Source: Diaporthe sp. PMI_573
Taxonomy: Eukaryota > Ascomycota > Sordariomycetes > Diaporthales > Diaporthaceae
Direction of reading: 5' to 3'
Length of the DNA stretch: 64,000 nucleotides
Assembly: GCA_021399435.1 (NCBI GenBank)
Contig: JAJTUP010000034.1
Coordinates: 1-64,000, forward strand
Shown here: piece after piece, positions 51,400-63,230 of the stretch
Layout: every line of letters begins with the position of its first letter
Position numbering within the stretch: the stretch's first letter is position 1
The notes under the pieces: generated by a model
Told to the model about the DNA's origin: nothing
What the model saw: the letters and a program-made list of their open reading frames with translations, nothing else
The model's database searches: none
Program-made: the position numbers and the translations under genes

Positions 51400-54210
51400 C
51401 TACTTGTAAGTACCTAGTCCTGCGTTAGCTTCCGCTGTCAGAACAGGCGGGGAACAGGGGTGTACCACCCTTGGCAAAGCCTTTTCTTCTGATTTCCCTT
51501 GCGGGGCGGCGGCATTGTCTCTTGGGCAGCAACCAGACCGAAAGTCGATCAATTGGGCGTCTGGCTGTGTGGGATGCTCCGTGTATCTTTGGTGACAGGA
51601 CCTCAGGCCCTCCGGCAGGATACTTCCTAAAGGTATGCGCGTCCTGCGCGTCCCTCGCATCCTGTACCCACTTACAGGATTACTGCCTTAGAGTTTTATG
51701 TCGTGCAGGGACCCAGTGTGTATATTTCTCTTTAGCTTGTATTTAATGTTTTTGCAGCAGGGCGGCGACAGGTCAGTGACACCTCCAAGTCTCAACCCTT
51801 CATCACCGCCCGAACGACCCCGCCAGTCGACGCCTGTGTTCGACTTACATTTCGACCTACCACCACCTTCACCATTTTCGTTCCGCGGCTCCGCCATCTA
51901 CAATACCGCGGCCCGGCCCACGCGCCGGATCCACGAGCTCGGGGCAGCGGAGGCGTGTCTTTTCACGGCAGCCCCGGCGGCGAAGAGGGCTGAGGCGTGC
52001 CATAGGGCGGTGATCGGCCGCAGCACAGCTGGCAGACATGTGCGACAGGGAGATGGAGGCGCTGCGGATGTTATCGCACGCCAGGGCCGATCGGAGGGTC
52101 AGGAGTGTTGCCACCCTGGCAGAGCTGGTCCGGCTTGGTAATATTGGCGGCGGCCAGGGCGGCGAGGGCGGCGAGGGCGGCGAAGGCGGCGGCGCTGCGG
52201 ATCACCCGCGGGTAATCTCTCTGGCCAAGACCGCGCGGGCCAGGGCGGCGGTGCAAGCGTCCGGAAGCCCTGGCCCCGATATAACATTAACAGCATTCCA
52301 AGTTGGGTGAGGATGCCCTCGCTATGAATTGTGCATCTGGCACCGCCATGGACATATTCGACCCCACGACGGAAAAGGCCAGGGACGCTGGCATGCCACA
52401 GAGATTCCCAAATATCTTTAACAAGATCTCCATGTGCGTCTCGGCTACTGCCTCCCACTACGAGGGGTCCCAACCTTCGTGTTGAAGGAATTTCTCCCCT
52501 CATGATTGGCACGGCCGAAAAAGCGTGCGTCTTGTATGCTTGGCAGGAATCAGGCTCCAACAACCAGCTTCCCACCTACGTCCGCGGCCACAATCCTCTT
52601 CGGTCACAAGGGAGTGCTTTCGCTGGGAGGCAGGCTTCCGGTCAAGCTGCCATCCAGTGAGTGTCATGGCTGCAGAGCCTTGGAAATACCTAGGCTTGGC
52701 TTCGCGAACGAGGCCGCCATTTCGTTCGAATTTATTCAGAATTGTTCATATATTGAGCAAGATTTGAGAGCTTTGTCTCTCGTATCTCCCTTCCGTGACA
52801 GCTCACGGCCGACTATATACGTGGCAGAGATGGCGGTGCTACTTTTGAACAGCTCGCTAATGTCTTGCCGCAGTGTTGACTTTTGAGGCCTTCGTTGGCC
52901 TCCCAGACGCATCTTCTTCACACTTCGACGCGCAGGCGAGTTCTTGGGCCTACAGACGACACGGACCTGCCTACTTGTATAGCACTAGATCCCGGTTCAT
53001 GCAGTAATCAGCAATCTATTCAGTGTGCGATACGTATGGCCTCGCTATACATAGGTCTTCAAACGATGCACATTTGGTAGATTCCTCAATCAGTGGTACA
53101 CATGCAATATCAGCCTCTCTTCTGTGTGTTTTATATACGGCATCGCATACATTAACTACAATGTGGCGTCTTCTTCTTTTGGGCACATCGCCGGTCCGTG
53201 GCAATTTTAGTTGCTGCGTCAAAGTCTTTCTAAAGCAAAGTTTCCGTAACCTTGGAGCAGCGTCAGATACAGAATCTGCGGTGAAGCTTCTGGTAGAACC
53301 ATGTCAAATTCAAGGATGAGAGACTAACCGTGCGCCTATGCTATACGAACTGATGGAAGAAATGAAAACGCTAGCATTCTGTGGATAGGCTTGTATCATT
53401 GAAAGTCTGAAAATGCCAACCCGGGACCAAGTGTCTCATCCAATTCACTCTTTTCCGTGCCCAGAGAAATACCTCCAAAGTCAAAAGCTTCCTTGGTTCC
53501 ATTCGATTCCTCTTCACCTCAACCCCATTCAGAAAAACTGATCAGACCTATAGCACAACATAAAGTTGTCCTTTTCTCCCTTGGTCAGGCTGATGCCGAG
53601 CTGCGTATACTGGCACGGTCGAAATTGCAACGCCATGCTGTTTATTACAACACGTGAGCTTTCGATTCTATTGGCTACCTAGGTATGCTTGCTTGGCTTG
53701 GCGAAGGTCGCTGATGTACCGGCCAGCGTCGACCGCCAAGAACCCCAAGCCCATAAATAAACGGACGCCTGCTCGGGCTGAGCATTCACGCAGAGTATCT
53801 GTATGTTCTAGCAAGGGCCAATCCAAACTACAGTAGGAGAATGCACAGTAGCGCCTGCTGCCAACTTGCCGAATGATTCACGATGGTCAAAATCAACCAA
53901 CCGCTTCTTGGCCAGGCACGCACCTGCCACTTGGATCACCAACCGTGACGGCGAACCAACTATATGTGGGAACAAGGCAATAGTGCGTCCGAGTACTGGG
54001 CCAACGTCCTTCGTGTTGTAACTACTCAGGCAATGCATCCTCTTGTCGCCCATTTTCCCCCAACCGCAGACATAGGATAGATTGCACTGGCTGTCAACAC
54101 CTACCCAGCTGGCAAGCCTCGGTCCCTCTACGCAGTATGCGGGGATGCGGCACAAATTCCTTTGGGTGTACATGGTACTTGCATTTGATACATCACGTCA
54201 AAGTCCCCAG
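51400..54210. other. No gene supported; GGC-rich tract at 52141-52195
   Basis: Many overlapping open frames arise from high GC at 51850-52320, including a (GGCGAG)n-like tract at about 52145-52195, on both strands. None shows a domain or splice pairs that keep frame. 52700-53800 and 53800-54180 hold short frames without features. I would not annotate a gene here without expression data. Confidence 0.35.
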
Positions 54211-54574
54211 TCACCCCGCTTCATTTATTCTTGATAGTAGACGATCTGCAACCTCGTGAGATATGCAGGAGGACGAGTCGTCACCAACTTGCAGAAAGGT
54301 GAAGCCTGAGACTGGGCGCCAATGCACCAATGTGAGGCTGGTTATATTGCAGGTGTAGAAAATCTCATCCAATGAGTCGATCACCTTGAGAGCCAACAGG
54401 GTGCGTACTTTTACAATGAGGCTCTACGCAAGAAAGAATAGCCGCCCCTACCTTGGCCATTCCAAACCAATTGCGGCGGCTGGCCTCAATTCTCTTCTTG
54501 ACTGACAGCGATCGTTCAGGGTCAAACATGTCTCCCCGTTTGAACTCCAAAAAAGACATCTCTTTTGGAATCAC
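54211..54574 (-). CDS. Hypothetical protein, two exons, possibly incomplete at the 5' end
   Basis: The model is the complement of 54211-54384 joined to 54452-54574, with a 67-bp intron (GTAGGG...CTCAAG). The joined frame (GMAK then VIDSLDEIFY) runs without stops for about 98 codons and looks protein-like: MSFLEFKRGDMFDPERSL, SRRNWFGMAKVIDSLDEI, TSLTLVHWRPVSGF. A stop lies just upstream of the first exon, so the start is either ATG 54559 (MSFLEF) or in an unplaced upstream exon. No family recognised. Confidence 0.4.
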
Positions 54575-55002
54575 TCGTAGACCTACCGACCTCTGCTATC
54601 TCGTGGACTCGCTTGACCAGCTTCGTCCCCACGCATGTCTTAATATCAGCCAGCCTCGAAATGAGCAGCAAGGTAGCCCAGGCCGTACCAGCCATTCGGC
54701 AGGCCTTACCTGATCCTCATCTCGTCACTCCCGAGGCAGAGGAAGAGTACCAATTCCGCTGAATAACAGCTATCTCTCAGGGCTCGAGAGTGGCCTGTAT
54801 CCTGCCTGCATATTCCTCCCACGCCCGACGGAGGAGATTGGTGCCCTTATTTGTGCGATCGCTCCATTTATTCCAAGGTTGGTGACGTTCAATTTTCGAT
54901 CCGGGCTGCCGGACGACAGCCGCTACCTAGTTGCGCAAATGTTCATGGCGGGATCACCGCCGATCTCAGGAACGGCCGACGGTCGCGCCGCGGGCGTCGC
55001 TC

Positions 55003-55116
55003 CCTAAGGACCATGAGCAACTGTGCGAACTCAAGGAGCAGGGTCACGAAGACGAGGAGGCTGCAAAGGTACTAGGCCGCTCGGCGGGGGCTGCCACACA
55101 AAATTGGAGGAAGTAA
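55003..55116 (+). other. Possible SANT/Myb-like helix fragment
   Basis: The frame reads KDHEQLCELKEQGHEDEEAA followed by KVLGRSAGAATQNWRK and a stop. The pattern (acidic start, L..L...G, LGRS..A....WRK) resembles fungal Myb/SANT-type DNA-binding segments. No flanking gene could be built, so this may be a relic or chance. Confidence 0.3.
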
Positions 55117-55683
55117 AAGGGGCATGTTTCGTACTGCAGCTCGCCAGGAATGCCAAGATTGCGAGCCTACCTGCTACGTCAGCCAGCCATGACCCTTCGA
55201 GGTTGGCGCTCGTCGAAGTGGTGGTAATCGCCTCGGGGCCGGTCTATCGGATCTGCTCACCGCCACACGGCGGTCCCGTCTCGGGCGCGTCGCTCCAGCA
55301 TGCCCAGACGCAGTAAATTCGGCTGAACATCGCACGGCCTGTTTACACCCCCTCGGCACTGGCCAGCAGGCCAGCACGTCTAGCAGGCGGACTTGACACA
55401 AAAGCAAAGCCGCCACCATGCCATCTTTTGGAAGTGAGTAAGCGCGGACGGGAACCCGCATGCAGCAGCACATACACCTGCGCCTGTCACATCGCTATGA
55501 CCATGGCCGCAGGCGGGGTTGGTCGAACGCAGCGCCGGGTCTCAGACGGCTGTCTCTAATCTTGGAGCCAGCTTATGGTCATGAGAACGATATATCCGCA
55601 TCTCGCCAGAGGGTCTGTTTTCTGCGGCCACACAGGCAATGCCTTTCTCAGAGCCTTCCCACACAACCGACGCCATAAACACC

Positions 55684-57184
55684 ATGGCCAGCGGACGGAG
55701 GACGAGCCGGCCCTTTGTCCCCGAGTGGGCGGGCGAACTCACCCTGGAGGACGACTTGTCCGGCGCTGAAGACCCCAGCGAAGTTGGCAATGCTTCCAAC
55801 GCCCACGTGCCCAATTTCATGGCGTCAATGGCTGCGAGCAGTAACGAGGAGGCAGACTCCGGGTCCGCACAGGCGAGGGTCGCGCTGGAGAAGCACCTCA
55901 GCCCCAGCCCCCATGCGTCCGGGGAGGAGCTCCAGGGTTGGCTGGCGGAGAAGCTGCTCACGTGTGGCGATGAAGATGTGCTCATATTTTGGTGTGAACA
56001 CTGGGCCAGACGGATGGAGGAGATGCCTGACTACGAGTCCCAGCTTCTCACTCGGTCCCTATTCCTGGACAGCATACGCAGGCTGCAGAGTCTCTCCAAC
56101 TCGGCCCATGCAGCCAGCACGGACGCGCTCATGCTCTTAGATATTGAGGACGGCAGTGACCGATCGAACGCCCACGCAGACCCGACGCTGGTCAGCCGCA
56201 TCCAGCGGCTTGAGAAGATGCCCGCCTACAAGCCACTACTGGACGCCAAAGCCCAACTCTTTGAGCTCGCTTGCGGCACGGACGGTCGGGCCCTACTTGA
56301 GGCCGCGTTCGACGGGCAGATGTATTTCTTCCAGGAACTCATACAAGACGATCATTTTGAGCAGTACCAGGGGGACGTCGTGGACCTTGACACCGCGCGT
56401 ATCAAAATCCTCCTCCGCGCCGTTGCCGACACAGACGTGGAGGAGGCGCCCACAGCCAATCCCAGCGACGGTCCGGCCTTTGACCTCAGCTCCATCTCTG
56501 CCCTTAAGCTTTCCAGACGGCAGATGCGGGCGCTGGCGGTCTCGGGCTCGCAGGCGGTGCTTACCGCCTGGCAGGCCCATACCCACCGGTCGCGAGGCCA
56601 GGCCGTCGGGACGGAGCCCGTCGACCTCTCACACTACGGTCTGGCGCCTGTTGCAGAGATCACAGACGGCCATGGCGGCATGAGCTCCGAGGGACACCAG
56701 ATCCTGCGTAAGCTTTTTGGCCATCTCCCCAACACAAACGTGGCTGGCCGCCAGCAAGGCGCGAGTAAAGGCACCTCTAGCACGTTCGAGCCCCTAAGCA
56801 GCCCACCGCACGAGCAGGCGACGCCCCCACAAGACAGAATCGCGGCTTGTGGCCCAGTGAAGCCGGCCCCCATCGGCGCTGCTAAGACATCAGAAGGGGC
56901 CGAGACAGAACGCCCGCGCTAGTGCGGACACGCCATGGGAGAACCCCTTCCCGACGGTGGCGCGCACAGCCAAGCGGGCCGCCAGCCAGGACTTGAGAGG
57001 CGTCAAGATGCCACGGTTGGTCTGCAACGCCGCTCGAGACGCCATCGATGAGCTGTGGGAAGTCATGAGGATCCTGCAAAGTCAAGTGGACCAGCTCGAG
57101 ACAGAGATTTCGCTCCTCAAGGGTGCATACCTCGGCCTCAAGCGCTCGTTGAAGCCGGGCGAGGACAACGATGCGAAGCTGTGA
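55684..57184 (+). CDS. Hypothetical protein with a probable frameshifted coiled-coil tail
   Basis: The main frame runs 55684-56922 (412 codons from ATG in CACCATGG). An alternative first exon with a perfect GCCACCATG (55418-55433) and a 218-bp intron ending at 55651 also joins in frame. The protein is acidic: RPFVPEWAGELTLEDDLSG, DVLIFWCEHWARRMEEMPDY, LSRRQMRALAVSGSQAVL. Just behind the stop, another frame continues openly as SADTPWENPFPTVARTAKR and a coiled-coil (LQSQVDQLETEISLLKGAY) to TGA 57182-57184. A one-base change near 56915 would join them, giving about 490 residues. This may be a pseudogenising frameshift or a sequencing error. No family is recognised. Confidence 0.6.
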
Positions 57185-58400
57185 ACCGTGGCGCACATAC
57201 TCGAGACGCTGAGAAACAGCGAAGTTGGTGAGAGACAGGAGGTCCGCGCCGGGCTGCAGTCCATTTCATAATCTCGAGTTTTTCAGGCCGGTAATAGCTG
57301 CCGGGGAGCAGGCTTAGCGGATTTATGACAGAACACGCTGCACTCTATAATTTTTTTTCCCTTTAGCCGAGTATGGGAGTAAAGTCTATAGTCAGAAGAC
57401 CAGTCAATCTTGTCCATTCGATATGCCCTGCTCGGAGTCGTGATAACTTTGAATGGATATTAATCTTTGGGAGGCTATCGCTGCTGGCTTCACCTTCAAG
57501 GACTCGATCTATCTCGCCGTAGTGCTTGAGAAAGATAGCTGAAGACTGGTTCAAAAAGTCATACAACTCTTCTCAACGAACAGGTAGCCATGGGCCTCGG
57601 CTTCCATTCACCCACTGCTGGGAGGCGTTGGGGCAACCGGAGAGAAGCTCCACGGGTACTCAATACGAAATCGACGCTGCCTCAAATGAAATGAGTCGAG
57701 GTCAAACAAGCCCCTTGTCGGCTCAACTTTCCCAATCACGCTTACAATGCAGGCCTGTATCCTAACAGGTAAGCTCGAAAGTTGATTCAGAATTATGTCA
57801 AGATGTTTCTCCGCTTCTTTAACGTCACCTCGAATAGCCAATGCGTGAGGGCGATGAGTCCCAGCGTGCCTCCCAGTCGGAAAACCTGCCTCCTTCACAC
57901 CCCAGGGTATCTAATCTCTTGAAGTGCCCGAGCCCCGGTAGGGAATACTTCCACAGCATCAGCATAGAATCGGTAACTAGTCATTGAATGGCTTAGTAAC
58001 CGCCTGTCGCCCGCGCAACTCCTACTGAATACGCTCGGAATGACGCGATTTGGATCGACATGCAGCTTCATGGTTGTTGCAGATACTCTCTGAGAGCGAA
58101 AAGCTCTTTCCGGTTTGCTTTAATCTCATCATCAGATTCCTGCAGCCGCAGCGGCATCATGACTCGGTGCCTCAAGCTTGATTCCTCCGGGTCTCGATTG
58201 GGCTTTCCGGACAACTTGTTAGGCGTCTCTACACAAGTCAGATGTCCCGAAATAACACTAAACATTCCTTTATAAGCGCCGCAAACGGAAGTCTATCGCT
58301 GTAACCAGCATATACACCGGAAACTTAAAGATAAAATAGCATTGACAATGAATGTTAGAAAGCATGCAAATGGTTATTCATGAAGTTGGCCATAATTTAT
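57185..58400. other. Unresolved small minus-strand frames
   Basis: Three minus-strand frames (57363-57566, 57608-57898, 58068-58265) have somewhat protein-like composition, for example EAEKHLDIILNQLSSL and KANRKELFALREYLQQP. I could not find splice sites joining them. They may be exons of one gene or fragments. Confidence 0.25.
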
Positions 58401-59911
58401 TCATAGCCTGCTCATCATCCTCGCCCACGCTGAGCTACCCGACAGTGTATAGAGATTCTTGTGCGTGGTAAATGCTCTCACCATCACATCCCCCGCTGCG
58501 CGTCTCGTTGGAGACTTCCTGGATGGAATGATCCGTGTTCGAAGCCCATTCGTCAGAGCGCCAGAGCCGGTCGATCCGAGATGCTGCTGCGTGGCCTTGA
58601 CAACGGCACACATTTGAAGACTCAAGTCCTCCTGCTTCTTGACAAGCTGGCTCATTGGCAGCTTAGCGAACTCCCGAGTGTGGCAGGACAAGAGGTGTTC
58701 AGCCTTTGAACGGCGGGACGGGGTATGTGGCACAGTCTTAGCATGCGGCGGGTAATGTGGGCCCTTGTATCCCTGGCCGTCGTAGCCGCAATTGGCACAC
58801 GCCCCAATCTGATTTCCATCTGCAATCGGGCCCATGACGCATTCATCGCCAAACCAGTGAGTGTAGTTGTCGCTAGTGCAACGACTGCACGGCTTGCCAG
58901 CCTCGTCTCCCACTAGACAAACCACGAGGGAAAGCAAATTGCCAGACGTCCAGGAGAAAGCCGTTTTGGCAGGAAAGTGGCTGTTGCGCCGTTTGGGGTA
59001 TCCCTCCATCAAGATGACGGTAATAGCTTGAAAGTACGTCTTTTCAATCGTGCGTATGTCCTGCTTGGTTACGGAGCTGATCTCCTCCAGAAGAGTTTGG
59101 TCGCATCTATTGAAGTCGATCTTGTCGTTGTCCAGGGGGTCGCCGACACTCGAGTTCTCCGGACGAGAGGACCAGGCAGACGAGCTGCCAGTCACAACGA
59201 CAGACTACTGGTGGTCACGAACATTGCGGATAGACGTCTGACGGACGGGTTTCTTACGGGAAGGTGTCTGGAGTGTAGGCGTCGTTGAAGGTGCTAAGCT
59301 CCGTGGCTTTTTCTGGGCACGTTCAGGAGGAGAGTTCCACGAAGCTTTGCGCTTACCGCCGGCCGACCTTGTCTGCGAGCGCGTCTGACGAGAGCTGCTG
59401 GAGAATAACCCGTCTTCAGTTGAATGAAAGGGATTCGCCTTTGTCATCGGGCGGGTTTGACGAAGGCTACTAGGCATCACCTTGTCTTCAACTGCTCGAA
59501 TGGGATCTATGATGCCTAATTCAGCAAGTGCAGCTATTGGGGAAGGACTTAAAGCTTACCCTTAATCATCGGAGAAGGGGGAGCACTGCCGTTAAATCCA
59601 TGCATTCGAGTCAATTGTTCGAAGGTAACATCCTGGGTACGTGCTGGGCCATCATTTGACAGCGACGCAGGCCGGTTGAGTGGTGTAAAGACAGTGGAAG
59701 GCATACGGGGCTCAGACACCGCCGCAGCGGGGGAGGTGGATGCAGATGCAGCAGTAATCTGGGCCGCACAGGCCAGAGCATCGGACGCCAACTGACTAGA
59801 TGATTCTTGAAACAAAATTGGTCAGATTGGGCGTGTTGTTTCAAGGAAGGAGTACTTTACAAAGCTCTTGACGGAGGTGACGGTCCCTCTACTAGTTGAA
59901 CCAAAATCCAT
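58401..59911 (-). pseudogene. DUF3716-like zinc-binding protein gene, three exons, one in-frame stop
   Basis: The model is the complement of 58401-59515, 59560-59791 and 59861-59911; introns are 44 bp (GTAAGC...AATTAG) and 69 bp (GTAAAG...GTCAG). Total 1398 bp, 466 codons, in frame throughout except for a TAG at 59207-59205 just after RNVRDHQ. The N-terminal 200 residues are Ser/Pro/Arg-rich and disordered, with KKPRS and SRKKPVRQ basic patches (possible nuclear localisation). The module at about 58900-58750 (CSRC...GDECVMGPIADG...GACANCGYDGQG) has the CxxC...C...GxCxxC layout of DUF3716. The stop may make two genes, a pseudogene, or be an error. The role is unknown. Confidence 0.55.
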
Positions 59912-62261
59912 CCTCCACCAAAGCCCACGCCGGGTAAAAGAACCAAAACAAAATCTGTAGGTGTAATACTGAAATTCCGTGACACTGGCACAAAGGTTCT
60001 GATTGCATAAAAGAAAGGCTTCCTTATAGTATATGATGCAAATTGTCAGATCTCGCTCATGTTATTGGATGCCACACAACCTTTGTTTAATAAGCAGGGC
60101 TGTAGCCAATCAGAGCCTCCCATTTGACTACATCCTACCACCCAACCTGGACAATGTGCCCTGCGAGACTTCCTTTGCCCACCAACTTCAACTCACCCAC
60201 CACCAACGCTTTGTCAAATCGTTTCATCGATTATCGGAATCAATCAATTTAGCATCGAAAACATACTCTAGTCGGTCAGGTATAGTTTCTTTTTGCTGTT
60301 GCAGCGGTGGCCCAGATCCCTGATTACTTGGGCCTCGTGGCGCAATGGCAGGTGGACTGTCAAACAGCTGCCATGTGTAGACCTAAAGGATGGCGGCTGG
60401 CAGGCGAGTCAAGAGGCTACCAGATTCTTGTGCCTGATGTGCCAGTTTGCATTTGGTTATTAGTTGTATATTGAGGCACAATTGGTCTCGCGGTCCCGAC
60501 ACACTTTACATGGATTTACCTGTGAGTTGGTTAGTTTGTGACTTCTGAGGTGTTGGTAATGGATTCGACGTACATATTCACAACTTGGGGTACTCGTAGC
60601 GGCCGGGCGTCGGTTGGCGGGCGTCGTGTACTGAAGGAGGCGCACGAGCCAGCGGTGGAGAGGGCGGATCAGCTCCCATATGCCTCGTCGGATTATCTGC
60701 TCCCGCCTGTCGACTCTCCAAGCGGGACGGGCGCCAGCCACCAGTGACAAGAGTTACGCTGCAATGGATTCATGGCAGATAGGATCAGGGGGACTAGCGA
60801 GGCCCTGCTGTGCACGGGCCGAGGGCAGTTGCGACGAGGGCCGGGCCGTCAACGGTTCAAGAAGCTTCGAGGCCACCGGCAGCCCGATGACGCTCATCCG
60901 AGAAAAACATGCTCAACTAAACCTAGTCCGGACTAAATGATGACGGCCATCTGGCGGGGACCCTCAACTTCCCGGGGCGGCATGGGCGTTGATGGGAGAC
61001 GAGGAGACCTTCTGGCAGAATTCGCGTATCAATCCGCGGAACAGCACGACCAGACCCCTATTCAGACCTCTACCTAAGGTACATATCAGGCCTCAGGGGC
61101 GACCTACCTACTACCCAAAGCAGTCTCATACAGACGTATGTAACTCAAATGAGAATGCAAAAAGTCGACCGTGTCTCGCCGTGCGAGCCAAGCAATAGAC
61201 ATGTCGGATCAGGCGATTGACCGCCCGGTTGGGCGTCAGCGAGACCCCTGCCCTTGGCGCTGATCGGACCGTTCTTGTTCACCGAGAGGCTCGAGCCCCC
61301 CCCCCATGCACGCACGTGTGCTACATTCCCCCACACTTGGCACATGCAAGACATATCTGGACATCAGGCTGTGGGCAGCCACATGTGACAAACAGACTCT
61401 TCTGATGCCGATGAAATAGTCCACGCAAAGAATTGGGGCCTCCAACAAGGTTGAGAGACGATTATGGCTCCAGCAAGTTGAAGCTCGACGGTGGGAGAGT
61501 AGAGTCAACTTCGCGCCTCAGTGCTGGGTTAGACTAGTGTGCTGGGTGGTGTCTCCCGTTGACGAGCCGTCATTATCTCCTCAGACCATGCTATCGCTGC
61601 TGCCCAGAGGCAGCACACACCCCACCTCCCCTTCCTCAGTCCGCTCCAGGGCAGCGTTGCCCTCATCGGAGTGGCGCCGATCTTGACTTGCCCGGCGATT
61701 CTTCCGAGCTCTTGAAGCTAGCACCATCAGAGCAAACAAGTTTTAGGCCGCTCACCTCCCATATGCTCCTGTCCGCACGCACCTTGAAAATGTACCCAGG
61801 CATGGACCTGGGCCGCGGCTGTGAATTGCGTACATCGCTGGGCCGCATCATTAACATAGACTCCGCTGCGGGCTCCGCAACCGTGCTACTTAACCAGCAA
61901 GGTGTTCACTATAGGTCTTATAGCATCAAAACCAAAAGCATTAATGTGAGAGCAAAAGGTTAAAGGCCGAAGCTCTAAGTTGAAAACCCGATCAGTGAGC
62001 TCGAAATTGGCTGGACCCTCTGGCTAAACCTTATTCAAACTTCAGTTTGGTCACGTTAATCCAAATTCAGGGGCTTCGCAGTACCGTAACTATCTTTACT
62101 CCTGAGTGACCTATTAAAACCCTTTCTCTGTTATCGAAGTCTCCATTATACTGCTATTTTTATTTTGAGAAGGGCTATAAAATGCCTCAGTCTGCTTACA
62201 CAGAAGAATATATTTTACGGCCTGCCTTGATCAGCGTGACTCCCTGTACTTGCTTTCTTGC
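59912..62261. other. No gene supported
   Basis: Short frames only. Notable small features are a tRNA-like 22-base stretch (60330-60351) and a run of ten C (about 61284-61293). A plus-strand frame at 61559-61963 is open for 134 codons (TLKMYPGMDLGRGCELRTSL, IINIDSAAGSATVLLNQ) but has no recognisable family or splice partner. Confidence 0.35.
60330..60351 (+). other. tRNA-like 5' half relic
   Basis: GGGCCTCGTGGCGCAATGGC reads like the acceptor stem, A-box and D-arm of a fungal tRNA. No anticodon arm, B-box or CCA-side partner follows, so it is not a functional tRNA gene. Confidence 0.25.
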
Positions 62262-63230
62262 ATCTAGCCGTCTTGGCCTAAATTAATAACTTATTTATAT
62301 ATAGGCTTAAATACAAAATCTTATAGTTATAATATTCTGAAGGTTGGTGGATCGAATGGGAGTCAGGTAGCAGTAGGGTGCACTGAGGTCTTGTTGGAAT
62401 CTTGAGAATGGTTTGGACAACTTTGCATTGAATTTGAGTGGGCTTCTGTCAGCCCTCCTCACAGTCCCTCCGACATCGTCTCAACCCTGGGCACGCTGTG
62501 GTTGGCTCTGGTGCGCAGATAGGGAGGCCGGAAAATTCGGCCCTCGGACCCACTATCTTTGGCTTTAAATAACCAGCCAACCCTAACCCTGACAGTAACC
62601 AAACTAAATACAGATAAACTTTAGAAATCAGGCTATCTAATAAACTAGGTTACATGCTTTTTGGGTAAGAAATAAGGGGAATGCAGAGGTTCGAAGTTAG
62701 GGTCTTACAATAGCCCAAAAAATCGACTCACGGCTACCAAACTCATCTGCCGGCGCGCACGCCACATAGGTACTTAGCCGAAAAAGTGCCAAGTCTAGGG
62801 TAACTCCCTACGTGAAGTCTAGGGTAACCCCTTACGTGCAGCGCCCACACAAGCGTTTCCGTTTAACAAATATTAAACTAAACTATCTGCTTGATAAATA
62901 AGGGGTTAGCCGTATTATTATCGGCTTTTACCACCCTTTTATTTACTTTATAGATTATAGATTTATTAATATATTTATAGTAAAGTTAGACATATTGACA
63001 ACTATATAATAATGATTTAAACAATATAAGAAGGTATAAGGTTTCTGTAACCTCTATATTTCTATTATAGACTATTAGAGTCTTCATATTTATCTGGTAA
63101 GACTGTCTACTACTCAATATTAATAACTATACTAATAAGTAGGCACTCTATATTAACAATAAAAAGCTTATTGTTTAAATTATTAACAAACTATATACTT
63201 ATATCGAGATAGTAATCCTAATTGGGAGAG
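62262..63230. repeat. AT-rich decayed repeat, split by a solo LTR
   Basis: 62262-62336 and 62879-63230 are AT-rich with many TAA/TAG and form one sequence once the LTR copy is removed. Frames are too broken to name a family. Confidence 0.45.
62337..62878 (-). repeat. LTR family 1, copy 4, solo LTR with target duplication
   Basis: This 542-bp reverse copy is flanked by AATATT on both sides (62331-62336, 62879-62884), so it is a genuine solo LTR left by recombination. It carries a tandem duplication of about 24 bp (GTCTAGGGTAAC...) near 62792-62838. Confidence 0.82.

Noticed and set aside
51869..52575. Several long overlapping frames on both strands
   Set aside because: They coincide with a GGC-rich tract, where long open frames are expected by composition.
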